NCBI GenBank assembly: GCA_019695015.1 | Contig: JAIBAV010000036.1 | Span: 1-40,266 of the forward strand | DNA from: Chitinophagaceae bacterium | Lineage (GTDB): Bacteria; Bacteroidota; Bacteroidia; Chitinophagales; Chitinophagaceae | Direction: 5' to 3' | Length of the DNA stretch: 40,266 nucleotides | Shown here: positions 18,065 to 25,996 of the stretch, one piece after another | Position numbering within the stretch: position 1 is the stretch's first letter | Layout: each line of letters begins with the position of its first letter | Position numbers and translations under genes: made by a program | The notes under the pieces: model-generated | The model's input: the letters and a program-made list of their open reading frames with translations, nothing else | Told to the model about the DNA's origin: nothing | Database searches by the model: none

Positions 18065-19612
18065 ATGCTTGTAAAAACATTTGGCAGTGCCGTATATGGT
18101 GTTGAAGCAATTTCTATTACTATAGAAGTGAATGTTAGTGGTGGTGATTTAAAATACTACATGGTAGGTTTACCAGATAATGCAGTGAAAGAAAGTTTGC
18201 AAAGAATTGAAAGTGCCATTAAAACTAATCAGCTTAGTTTTCCTAGAACGAAAATTGTTATAAACTTAGCTCCTGCTGATATAAAAAAAACAGGCAGTGC
18301 TTTTGATTTACCAATTGCCTTAGGAATTTTAGGTGCAAGTGAACAAATTAATGAGTCTGAAAAACTAAAAGATTTTATTATAATGGGCGAATTGAGTTTA
18401 GATGGCTCTATACAACCTATTAAAGGTGCTTTACCCATTGCCATACAAGCAAGAAAAGAAGGCTTTAAAGGTCTAATTGTTCCCAAGCAAAATGCAAGAG
18501 AGGCAGGAATGGTGAATAATATTTTGGTGTATGGTGTAGAACATATTAATGAAGTAGTTAATTTTTTTAAAGATGAGCAAACTTTACAACCAACAATTGT
18601 AAATACCAGAGAAGATTTTTTTAATGCACAGTTTGAATTTGAAGTTGATTTTAACGATGTAAAAGGGCAAGAAAACATTAAAAGGGCATTAGAAATAGCT
18701 GCAGCAGGTGGTCATAATGCTATACTAATAGGCCCTCCTGGTGCTGGTAAAACTATGCTTGCCAAAAGATTACCAAGTATATTACCTCCTTTAAGTTTAT
18801 TGGAGGCTTTAGAAACAACTAAAATACATAGTGTTGCTGGTAAACTTGCAGAAAATACTTCTTTACTTTCTAAACGCCCTTTTAGAAGTCCACATCATAC
18901 CATTAGTGATGTTGCACTTGTTGGTGGTGGCGGAATACCACAACCTGGCGAAATTTCTTTGGCTCATAATGGAGTATTGTTTTTAGATGAACTTCCAGAA
19001 TTTAAAAGAACTGTTCTAGAAGTAATGAGGCAGCCAATGGAGGAAAGAAAAGTTACTATTTCCAGAGCTAAAGTTGCTGTTGATTTTCCTGCAAATTTTA
19101 TGCTTATTGCAAGTATGAACCCCTGCCCTTGTGGCTTTTACAATCATCCGGAAAAAGAATGTACTTGCCCGGCTGGTGCAGTGCAAAAATATTTAAATAA
19201 AATAAGTGGACCATTATTAGACAGAATTGATTTGCATGTAGAAGTAACACCAGTAGCATTTAATGAGTTAAGCAACCATAAAGTTATTGGCGAAAGTTCA
19301 GAACAAATAAGGAACAGAGTTATAGCAGCTAGAGAGCTACAAGCACAAAGATACCAACAACATACAGGCATTTATGCTAATGCACAAATAACCAGTAAAA
19401 TGTTAAGAGAAATTTGTGTGTTAGATAATGTTAGCGAAGCATTGTTAAAAAAAGCAATGGAAAGGTTAAACTTAAGTGCCAGAGCTTATGATAGAATTTT
19501 AAAAGTAGCTCGTACAGTTGCAGATTTAGCAACAAGCAGTTCAATAAAACCAGAACATATTGCAGAAGCTATACAATATAGAAGCCTGGACAGAGAAAGT
19601 TGGGCAGGATAG
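18065..19612 (+). CDS. comM: YifB/ComM-family Mg-chelatase-like AAA+ ATPase
   Basis: A 515-residue AAA+ protein. ComM is a branch-migration helicase that helps integrate DNA during natural transformation. The N-terminal ChlI/Lon-S5-like domain (1-170) contains GLPDNAVKESLQRIESAIK and INLAPADIKKTGSAFDLPIA. The ATPase has Walker A GPPGAGKTMLAKRL (about 220), Walker B VLFLDELPEF and the sensor region ASMNPCPCGFY. LSARAYDRILKVARTVADL near the C-terminus is the family signature. It ends 54 bp before the next start. It is divergent from folD and pairs functionally with dprA 4 kb away. Named yifB in many annotations. Confidence 0.95.
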   Translation: MLVKTFGSAVYGVEAISITIEVNVSGGDLKYYMVGLPDNAVKESLQRIESAIKTNQLSFPRTKIVINLAPADIKKTGSAFDLPIALGILGASEQINESEKLKDFIIMGELSLDGSIQPIKGALPIAIQARKEGFKGLIVPKQNAREAGMVNNILVYGVEHINEVVNFFKDEQTLQPTIVNTREDFFNAQFEFEVDFNDVKGQENIKRALEIAAAGGHNAILIGPPGAGKTMLAKRLPSILPPLSLLEALETTKIHSVAGKLAENTSLLSKRPFRSPHHTISDVALVGGGGIPQPGEISLAHNGVLFLDELPEFKRTVLEVMRQPMEERKVTISRAKVAVDFPANFMLIASMNPCPCGFYNHPEKECTCPAGAVQKYLNKISGPLLDRIDLHVEVTPVAFNELSNHKVIGESSEQIRNRVIAARELQAQRYQQHTGIYANAQITSKMLREICVLDNVSEALLKKAMERLNLSARAYDRILKVARTVADLATSSSIKPEHIAEAIQYRSLDRESWAG

Positions 19613-19666
19613 TTGTTATGTTCAAATAAATTTAAACTATTACATTTGAAATTTAAAGTTACATGT

Positions 19667-21208
19667 ATGTTTACGAATAAAATTTTAATTACAATTACTA
19701 TTTCAATTTTTAGTTGTATAACTAATATAAATGCTCAAAAAATTGCTTACTCAGAGCCTGATAAAGAAGAAGCAAGAAATGGCAATTTTGAAATAATTGG
19801 CAAACTAAACAATCAGTTTTTAATATATAAAAACTTTAGAAATAGTTATTACATATATTCTTACAACAACCAAATGGAGTTAGTTGAAAAAAACAAATTA
19901 GACTTTTTACCCGATAGAATTATTGATGCCAACTTTATTACCTACCAAAGTTTTGCGTATATGTTTTACCAATATCAAAAAAGAAATATCATATACTCTA
20001 TGGGTATTAAGATAGATGCCAATGGTAAAAACATTTCGGAACCTATACAACTTGATTCAACGGAAGTAAATTTTAATACTAATAATAAAATTTATACCAT
20101 TTTGGTAAGTGAAAACAAGCAGAAAATAATGAGCCTAAAAATTAATAATAAAAGCGAAAAATACCATATTATTAAAACCATTTTATTGGATAATAACCTA
20201 AACCTTACAGAAGAAAACTTCACCAGTATTGATATGCCCGAAAGAAATGACTTTTTAACAGGTTTTCAACTAGACAATGATGGGGATTTAGTATTTGTTA
20301 GAGCAGCAGGTAATGCTCAAAATAATAACATTAATCATTTATCCTTAATTACCAAACATGCTAATAGTAACCAGTTAACTACAAGTATTTTACCCATAAA
20401 AAATTTATACCTAGATAATATTACTGTAAAAATTGATAATTATAATAAAAGATATTTAACCACTTCTTTCTTTAGTAAACAAAAAAGAGGCAATATAGAA
20501 GGCTTGTATTGTTATGTTTGGGATAAAACTAATAGTAAAGCTATTATGAATAACACTTCTACTTTTTCTGAAGAATTAAGAAATGAGGCTAAAGGAGAGA
20601 GTACCACAAAATCGGCATTTAATGATTATTATTTAAAAAATATTATTACAAGAATAGATGGTGGGTTTATAGTAATTGCAGAATCTATTTATTCCTCCTA
20701 CAGAGGTGGCATGAACAACAGATGGGATAATTGGAACAACTCTCCATATTGGGGAGGTATGTCTGGTGGTTATTATACTTATGGATATGCTAGTAGAATG
20801 GGTTCTCCTTGGTATCCTTGGGGCGATAATAATAGCTTTAATAATATTACACGATACTATGCAGATAATATTTTAATGTTAAGCTACGATTCTTCTGCCA
20901 AAATAGATTGGACTAATGTTATTATTAAATCTCAATACGATGATGACTCTGATGAAAAACTTAATTATACAGCAATAAATACAGGTACGGATATAAAATT
21001 TTTATTTAATTTACAAGAACGAAGAAATTGGATGCTTAATGAACAAGCTATTTCTAATGAAGGTCAAATATCTCGTAGCCCTACTTTAAAAAATTTAGAA
21101 CGTGGTTATGAGTTTATGCCAAAGTTTGCAAAACAAGTTGGTTCCAAACAAATAATTGTTCCTTGCCTTTATAGAGGTTATGTTTGCTTTGCTAAAATTG
21201 ATTTATAA
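19667..21208 (+). CDS. Secreted protein of unknown function with Trp/Tyr/Gly-rich segment
   Basis: I do not recognise this 513-residue protein. The longest frame begins with TTG at 19613, but the ATG at 19667 gives a clean signal peptide (MFTNKILITITISIF..., ending NINAQ), so it is exported. The mature part has many short hydrophobic-polar alternations such as FEIIGKLNNQFLIYKN and IKFLFNLQERRNWML, compatible with a beta-propeller-like or other beta-rich fold (inference). Around residues 345-385 there is an unusual Trp/Tyr/Gly/Asn/Met-rich stretch (WDNWNNSPYWGGMSGGYYTY...). It lacks an obvious T9SS C-terminal domain. It lies 54 bp after comM and 3 bp before the next gene, so it is likely co-transcribed with the membrane protein. 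Confidence 0.8.
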   Translation: MFTNKILITITISIFSCITNINAQKIAYSEPDKEEARNGNFEIIGKLNNQFLIYKNFRNSYYIYSYNNQMELVEKNKLDFLPDRIIDANFITYQSFAYMFYQYQKRNIIYSMGIKIDANGKNISEPIQLDSTEVNFNTNNKIYTILVSENKQKIMSLKINNKSEKYHIIKTILLDNNLNLTEENFTSIDMPERNDFLTGFQLDNDGDLVFVRAAGNAQNNNINHLSLITKHANSNQLTTSILPIKNLYLDNITVKIDNYNKRYLTTSFFSKQKRGNIEGLYCYVWDKTNSKAIMNNTSTFSEELRNEAKGESTTKSAFNDYYLKNIITRIDGGFIVIAESIYSSYRGGMNNRWDNWNNSPYWGGMSGGYYTYGYASRMGSPWYPWGDNNSFNNITRYYADNILMLSYDSSAKIDWTNVIIKSQYDDDSDEKLNYTAINTGTDIKFLFNLQERRNWMLNEQAISNEGQISRSPTLKNLERGYEFMPKFAKQVGSKQIIVPCLYRGYVCFAKIDL

Positions 21209-21211
21209 TAA

Positions 21212-22192
21212 ATGGTATTTCTCTATAAAGACAAGTCAGTATCTGGTATTTTTTTCTTACTGCTTTTGCTTATTGCAGTGCATTTTCATTTTTTTATTGC
21301 TCCTCCTCAGTTATTAATCAATTCCAACGATGGTTTTATAAGTACTGCTTTACATAATATTCAAACTCAAACCAATTCTACAGTACTTTTTATCCTCTAT
21401 TTGTTATCTGTATTTATACAAGCAATTCGATTAAACTATGCTTTAAACAATTTTAAAATGTTTCAACAGCCACATCAAACAGTGGCTATGAGTTATATTT
21501 TATTTTCAGGTTTTTTTGTACAATGGTGTGTATTAAGTGCTGCTATTATTGCAAACTTTTTAGTTATTTGGATATTTATAAAGTTAGCACAGTTAAGCTC
21601 TAATACTAACCCCAAAACTTTATTATTTAATATTGGCCTTATTACAAGCTGTACTATTTTGGCATATCATCCAACATATATTATAGTTGTTGTAGTATTA
21701 TTTGCTTTAGCCATTGTTCGTTCTTTTAAATTAGTTGAATGGGTTATTTTATTAATGGGGTTAGCGGTGCCTTTTTACTTTTTAGCATCGTGGCTTTATT
21801 TAACCAATCAATTTCATCTTATTCAAAATTATTTACCCGATATTCATTTTCATTTACCAACAAAACACTTTAATTATGAAATAGGATTTAGTAGTGGTGC
21901 AATTCTTTTAATTTTAATTGTTGGTTTATATTTTAATAGCATTCATAATGCCAGAATGATTATACAAATAAGAAAAAACTGGAGTGTATTGTTAATAATG
22001 CTTATACTTTTTTTACCTGTATCCTTTATTTTTGGCAACTCTACATTAGAAGCCTCCTTTTTAAGTATAATACCCTTGTCGGCAATTGCTGCTAATGCAT
22101 ATAGTTACCCAAAAAGATTATTAGTTTCTAATTTTTTGTTTTGGCTAAGCATTTTAATTACTTTATACATCAATAGGCTGTTGATACTTTAA
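21212..22192 (+). CDS. Polytopic membrane protein, DUF6427-like, function unknown
   Basis: A 326-residue protein with about eight to nine hydrophobic segments and short loops. A start KDKSVSGIFFLLLLLIAVHFHFF and a mid-protein FQQPHQTVAMSYILFSGFF segment resemble Bacteroidota membrane proteins annotated as DUF6427; this assignment is from memory and not firm. There are no catalytic motifs. The start codon is 3 bp after the stop of the secreted protein gene, strongly suggesting translation from one mRNA. A terminator follows the stop directly. Its conserved partners in other genomes are often lipid or cell-division genes, which I cannot check here. Confidence 0.8.
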   Translation: MVFLYKDKSVSGIFFLLLLLIAVHFHFFIAPPQLLINSNDGFISTALHNIQTQTNSTVLFILYLLSVFIQAIRLNYALNNFKMFQQPHQTVAMSYILFSGFFVQWCVLSAAIIANFLVIWIFIKLAQLSSNTNPKTLLFNIGLITSCTILAYHPTYIIVVVVLFALAIVRSFKLVEWVILLMGLAVPFYFLASWLYLTNQFHLIQNYLPDIHFHLPTKHFNYEIGFSSGAILLILIVGLYFNSIHNARMIIQIRKNWSVLLIMLILFLPVSFIFGNSTLEASFLSIIPLSAIAANAYSYPKRLLVSNFLFWLSILITLYINRLLIL

Positions 22193-22198
22193 GTAAAG

Positions 22199-22223
22199 CC
22201 AATTTCGGAATTGGTAATTTTTT
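22199..22223 (+). terminator. Rho-independent terminator after the membrane protein gene
   Basis: A short stem (CCAATT at 22199-22204, AATTGG at 22209-22214) with a TCGG tetraloop is followed by TAATTTTTT. It begins seven bases after the stop codon and separates the upstream operon from the nitrogen-oxide island. Confidence 0.65.
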
Positions 22224-22270
22224 GCATTTTTAAACATTTAAGTTTGTTAAAAAGTAAAAATATTTCCGAT

Positions 22271-22305
22271 ACTCATATCTTAAATAAAAACTACTCATAT
22301 CTTTG
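22271..22305 (+). promoter_or_regulatory. Promoter of the ric-azurin-crp block with an 11-bp direct repeat
   Basis: TATCTTTG at 22298-22305 is an exact TAnnTTTG -7 element. The 11-mer ACTCATATCTT occurs at 22271-22281 and again at 22293-22303, exactly 22 bp (about two helical turns) apart, the second copy overlapping the -7 element. A TCAT half-site at 22273-22276 lies where the right arm of the island's operator would fall (centre about 32 bp above the -7 centre), but the left arm is degenerate (TTTC instead of ATGA). The gene starts 97 bp downstream, so there is a leader of about 90 nt. Confidence 0.55.
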
Positions 22306-22401
22306 CAGCCTTAAAAAAAGAAATAATCATAATAAGTGTATTTCTAAGTATTATAACATTTATTATTCTTTTTATTATTTTATTCTAAAAAATATAATAT
22401 T

Positions 22402-23127
22402 ATGCATATTTCAGAAGAATCTATTGTTGGCGAATTAGTAGCAAAAGATTACAGAACAGCAGCAGTATTTAAGCAAAACAAAATAGACTTTTGCTGTAAT
22501 GGTAACAGAACAATTACCAATGCCTGCGAACAAAAAAAAATTGATAGTAAACAGTTAATTGAGCAACTAATAGAAGCTACCACTACTAACACTACTAACA
22601 ATTCTGAATTTAACTCTTGGCCAATAGATTTATTAGCAGATTATATTGAAAAGAAACACCATAGATATGTAGAAACAAAGATTAAAGAGATAATGCCTTT
22701 TTTACATAAAGTAGTAAGAGTTCATGGAGAAAGACATCCAGAACTTGCAGAAGTGGAAGGATTATTTGTAGAATGTGCTGAAGAATTAACAGAACACATG
22801 CAAAAGGAAGAGATGGTATTATTTCCATTTATTAGAGAAATGGTAGAAGCAAAACACAATGGAACAAATGTAAAATCTGCTTTTGGTACAATACAAAACC
22901 CTATTGGAATGATGATGCATGAACACGATGCTGAAGGAGAACGCTTTAGAAAAATTGCAGCATTAACCAATAATTACAATCCACCTATTGATGCTTGTAG
23001 TACTTATCGTGTAACATTTTCCTTACTAAAAGAATTTGAAGATGACTTACATTTGCATATTCATTTAGAGAACAATATTTTGTTTCCTAAGTCAATTCAA
23101 TTAGAAACACAATTTTCAGCATCTTAA
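22402..23127 (+). CDS. ric: Iron-sulfur cluster repair di-iron protein RIC (ScdA/YtfE)
   Basis: A 241-residue cytosolic protein that restores Fe-S clusters damaged by nitric oxide or oxidants. The N-terminal DUF542 (about 1-60) contains KIDFCCNGN (Cys31, Cys32), the family's Cys motif. The hemerythrin-like domain carries the di-iron ligands spread over EKKHHRYVE (about 84), HGERHPEL, EHMQKEEMVLFPFI, MMHEHDAEGERF and LHLHIHLENNILFP. Length is as in ScdA/YtfE. In many bacteria it is induced by NO through Fnr/Dnr/NsrR regulators. Here it heads a plus-strand block with an azurin, a Crp/Fnr regulator and an oxidase-like membrane protein, opposite norCB, which supports an NO-defence role. Confidence 0.95.
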   Translation: MHISEESIVGELVAKDYRTAAVFKQNKIDFCCNGNRTITNACEQKKIDSKQLIEQLIEATTTNTTNNSEFNSWPIDLLADYIEKKHHRYVETKIKEIMPFLHKVVRVHGERHPELAEVEGLFVECAEELTEHMQKEEMVLFPFIREMVEAKHNGTNVKSAFGTIQNPIGMMMHEHDAEGERFRKIAALTNNYNPPIDACSTYRVTFSLLKEFEDDLHLHIHLENNILFPKSIQLETQFSAS

Positions 23128-23171
23128 TCATTAAAAAGCTAATTATTAATCACACATAAACAAAAAGAAAA

Positions 23172-23708
23172 ATGAAAAAATCAATTGTTGTGTTAGCCTC
23201 TATTACATTTTTGCTAACAGCATGTTCAAACTCAGGTAGTGAAACAAAAACAGAAGCTACAACAGAAGCTACAACAGAAGCTGCAACTGAAGCACCAGCA
23301 GAAGAAACGCCAGGAGAAGCACCAGCTGCAACAGATGGTACTGTAACTTTAACAGGTGGCGATGATATGAAATTCGACTTATCTGAAATTAAAGTAAAAG
23401 ACGGACAAACTGTAAAATTAACTTTAGTGCACTCCGGTAAAATGCCTAAAACAGCTATGGGGCATAACTTTGTTTTATTAGCAACAGGTGTAGATGTAGC
23501 TAAATTTGCTACAGATGCTATTAATGCAAAAGATAACGATTATATCCCTGCATCTCACAAAAAAGATATCATTGCTCATACTAAAACTATTGGTGGTGGC
23601 GAATCAACAACTATAGAATTTAAAGCACCTGCAAAAGGCACTTACGATTTCTTATGTTCATTTCCTGGCCATTCTGCAATGATGAAAGGTAAATTTATTG
23701 TAGAATAA
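23172..23708 (+). CDS. Azurin-like cupredoxin lipoprotein
   Basis: A 178-residue exported blue-copper electron carrier. The signal peptide ends in a lipobox (FLLTACS, Cys18), so the mature protein is membrane-anchored. An acidic Glu/Ala/Thr-Pro linker (about 22-55) precedes the azurin fold. Type 1 copper ligands are visible: His98 in MGHNFV, and Cys162, His167 and Met171 in LCSFPGHSAMM. The azurin Cys3-Cys26 disulfide is not present. Azurins deliver electrons to nitrite, nitric oxide or nitrous oxide reductases. Its position between ric and the regulator, facing nor and nos, fits donation to NorC or NosZ (inference). It starts 44 bp after ric. Confidence 0.94.
   Translation: MKKSIVVLASITFLLTACSNSGSETKTEATTEATTEAATEAPAEETPGEAPAATDGTVTLTGGDDMKFDLSEIKVKDGQTVKLTLVHSGKMPKTAMGHNFVLLATGVDVAKFATDAINAKDNDYIPASHKKDIIAHTKTIGGGESTTIEFKAPAKGTYDFLCSFPGHSAMMKGKFIVE
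23250..23297 (+). repeat. 12-bp tandem repeat in the azurin linker
   Basis: Four consecutive 12-bp units derived from ACAGAAGCTACA (23250, 23262, 23274, 23286), the first two identical, the third with one and the fourth with three changes. Each adds Thr-Glu-Ala-Thr-like residues to the linker between the lipid anchor and the copper domain, so copy number can change linker length without a frameshift. Confidence 0.8.
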
Positions 23709-23758
23709 GAGCCGATAACTCAGTTTTTTTTGTTATTATTATAGTTTAAAACTAATTA

Positions 23759-24352
23759 ATGCAAATAGACTATAATATACTAATAGCATATGGTGGCGTT
23801 GCCAAAAAATTTGCAAAGGGTGAATATGTTTTTATTGAAGATGCTATGCCTAATTTTTATTATCAGGTTGTAGAAGGCGAAGTAAAAGTGTATTCCTCCA
23901 ACTCCAATGGTAAAGAAATTATTCAAGGAATTTTTACCGAAGGGCAAAGTTTTGGCGAGCCACCATTGTTAATTGATAAGCCTTACCCTAGCTCGGCAAT
24001 TGCCATTACGCCATTAGTGGTAATTAGACTTTCTAAAGAAAAACTAAATAATATTTTAAAGGATTTTCCAGAAATATCACATTCTTTTATTTATACCTTT
24101 GCAGAAAGAATGTATAATAAAGCCAGCATTGCTTTAATTAGAATTGGTACCAACCCAGAAGAAATTATTGAGCAATTTTTATACAAGTATAAAGAAGAGC
24201 ATAAAAAAGATAATAAACCAATGCTAATACCTTATACAAGACAACAAATTGCAGATTTTACCAGCCTTAGGGTTGAGACAGTTATACGTACTTTAAGAAA
24301 AATGAGCAACCATAAAATTGTTCAAATAATAGATCACAAATTATATTATTAA
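23759..24352 (+). CDS. Crp/Fnr-family transcriptional regulator, candidate master of the nor/nos regulon
   Basis: A 197-residue cytosolic regulator. The N-terminal cyclic-nucleotide-like sensor domain (about 15-120, GEYVFIEDAMPNFYYQVVEGEVKVY and FGEPPLLIDKPYPSSAIAI) is joined by a long helix to a winged helix-turn-helix. The latter reads YTRQQIADFTSLRVETVIRTLRKM, with a recognition helix bearing Glu173 and Arg177 at the positions used by FNR and CRP to read the TGA core. It contains no cysteine, so it cannot hold an FNR-type Fe-S cluster; a heme or other ligand as in DNR is possible but not shown. Island operators with core TGA-N6-TCA fit this helix. It starts 50 bp after the azurin gene and ends 4 bp before the next gene. 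No matching box lies directly in front of it. Confidence 0.93.
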   Translation: MQIDYNILIAYGGVAKKFAKGEYVFIEDAMPNFYYQVVEGEVKVYSSNSNGKEIIQGIFTEGQSFGEPPLLIDKPYPSSAIAITPLVVIRLSKEKLNNILKDFPEISHSFIYTFAERMYNKASIALIRIGTNPEEIIEQFLYKYKEEHKKDNKPMLIPYTRQQIADFTSLRVETVIRTLRKMSNHKIVQIIDHKLYY

Positions 24353-24356
24353 TATA

Positions 24357-25577
24357 ATGAACAACACCTACAACCTAAAAAATTGGTTTAAACTTGGTTT
24401 AATTAGTTTAATTATTGTTGCATTATATGGTACAACCATGCGGTATAAAATTGCTTTTAATTTTCCGTATTTAGAGCAAAAGAATATTATGCATGCCCAT
24501 TCTCATTTTGGGTTTATTGGTTGGCTTTCTCATATAATTTATTGTGGTTTGGCTTTAAATATTTTTCCATTTATTACTAAAATAAAACAGAAAAAATATA
24601 TTATACTTATTGCTGCAAATTTGGCTTGTGCATTAGGTATGCTTATTTCTTTTACATTATATGGTTATAGAATTTCATCTATTGCATTTACTAGTTTAAC
24701 CATTTTAATAAATATTATTTTTACTATAGCATATATTTTCGATAGTAAATTTTTTCCTAAAAATAATCCTTCAAAATATTGGGCAATTACAGGTTTATTA
24801 TTAAACATTGTTTCGGCTGCAGGCCCATTAAGTTTGGCATATATAATGACCAATAAGGTTATTAATTTTAATTTTTATTTAGGCTCGGTATATTATTATT
24901 TACATTTTCAATATAATGGCTGGTTTTTCTTTGGTGGTATGGCAATGGTTTCTAGTATTTTACCTTTAGAGTTTCCATCCATAAAAAAATATTATTATGC
25001 TTTTGCCATTACTGCAATACCTACTTTCTTCTTATCAATTTTATGGGCTAAGTTGCCTTTATGGCTTTATATTATAACAGTTATTGCTACTATAATTCAA
25101 TTTTTTGCGTGGGTAATGCTTGTATATAAGGGCTATCAGTTTCTTAAAAATAAAGAAATAACTACAAGACCTAAATGGGTTAATATTTTATTTTATGCTG
25201 CAGCTTTTGCTTTAACAATAAAATTTACACTTCAAACCATTTCAGTTATTCCTTCACTAAGCCAAATGGTTTATGGTTTTAGGCCTATTATTATTGCCTA
25301 CATACACTTAGTATTATTAGGTGTATTTAGTTTATTTATTTTAGGTTATTTATTTCAAAAACAAATTTTCAGCCCTTCGGCTTCTTTAAAATTTGCTACA
25401 CTACTTTTTTTAATTGGTGTTATTTTAAACGAACTTGTATTAGCTATACAAGGCTTTGCAGCACTTACCTATACACCTGTGCCTTTTATTAATGAAATGC
25501 TTTTTGCTGTTGCAGTAATTTTACTTTCTAGTTCTATTATGTTATTTGCATTTCAAAAAAAAAATAACAAAATATAG
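24357..25577 (+). CDS. 12-helix membrane protein with heme-copper-oxidase-like histidine motifs
   Basis: A 406-residue protein with about 12 membrane segments that I cannot place in a named family. Three histidine regions stand out. IMHAHSHFGFIGW has His46, 48 and 50 in helix 2, where NorB has its low-spin heme His60. YYLHFQYNGWFFFGG has His183 followed by Asn187-Gly188, the same spacing as cNorB His207-x3-Glu211-Gly. AYIHLVLLGVF has His317 followed by Gly at +5, like cNorB His349. The His-His pair of the FeB site and the heme b3 His347 have no visible counterpart. It could be a distant heme-copper oxidase-like or heme-carrying protein. Spacing of 4 bp from the regulator and 1 bp to the VOC gene shows tight coupling. 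Function unknown. Confidence 0.75.
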   Translation: MNNTYNLKNWFKLGLISLIIVALYGTTMRYKIAFNFPYLEQKNIMHAHSHFGFIGWLSHIIYCGLALNIFPFITKIKQKKYIILIAANLACALGMLISFTLYGYRISSIAFTSLTILINIIFTIAYIFDSKFFPKNNPSKYWAITGLLLNIVSAAGPLSLAYIMTNKVINFNFYLGSVYYYLHFQYNGWFFFGGMAMVSSILPLEFPSIKKYYYAFAITAIPTFFLSILWAKLPLWLYIITVIATIIQFFAWVMLVYKGYQFLKNKEITTRPKWVNILFYAAAFALTIKFTLQTISVIPSLSQMVYGFRPIIIAYIHLVLLGVFSLFILGYLFQKQIFSPSASLKFATLLFLIGVILNELVLAIQGFAALTYTPVPFINEMLFAVAVILLSSSIMLFAFQKKNNKI

Positions 25578-25578
25578 T

Positions 25579-25971
25579 ATGCAACCTTATTTTGGTGTAG
25601 AAATAATTTTATATGTAGCTAATCAAGAAGAAAGTAAACAATTTTATAGCAACCTCCTTCAATTACAACCTATACTTCATGTGCCAGGAATGACCCAATT
25701 TACAATTACTGAAAATTGTTCACTTGGTTTAATGCCCAATACTGGAATTGCAAAAATTATTACGCCAGCAATGCCTCATCCTGATCAAGCAATTGGTGTA
25801 CCAAAATGCGAAGTATATTTATATGTAAGTAACGTTCAATTTTATTATGAACATGCTCTTGCAATAGGAGCAAAACTTGTAAGCAAGTTAGATGACAGAG
25901 ACTGGGGAGATAAGGCCTGTTATTTTGCAGATTTAGATGGGCACATTATTGCTTTTGCTGAAAAATTATAA
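25579..25971 (+). CDS. VOC-superfamily (glyoxalase/bleomycin-resistance fold) protein
   Basis: A 130-residue single-domain VOC protein. VEIILYVANQEESKQFYSNLLQLQPIL is the typical first beta-alpha-beta, and DRDWGDKACYFADLDGHIIAFAEKL the last strands with the DPDG-like turn and C-terminal Glu metal ligand. The ATG at 25579 (MQPYFGVEII) is one base after the stop of the membrane protein; the longer frame from 25546 would overlap that gene and has no family resemblance. Substrate unknown; the family includes glyoxalases, dioxygenases and antibiotic-binding proteins. It ends 25 bp before the convergent norB stop and is the last gene of the plus-strand block. Confidence 0.88.
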   Translation: MQPYFGVEIILYVANQEESKQFYSNLLQLQPILHVPGMTQFTITENCSLGLMPNTGIAKIITPAMPHPDQAIGVPKCEVYLYVSNVQFYYEHALAIGAKLVSKLDDRDWGDKACYFADLDGHIIAFAEKL

Positions 25972-25996
25972 CCACCCATCCTCAACAAATAAATTT

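Noticed and set aside
18229..18678. A 149-codon frame antisense to comM
   Set aside because: It is fully covered by the conserved ComM N-terminal domain on the other strand; the translation is Ser/Leu/Phe/Ile-rich without family features.
22211..22438. A 75-codon plus-strand frame overlapping the ric start
   Set aside because: It runs through the ric promoter and into ric in another frame, starts just inside the terminator region, and is low-complexity Lys/Asn/Tyr/Phe.
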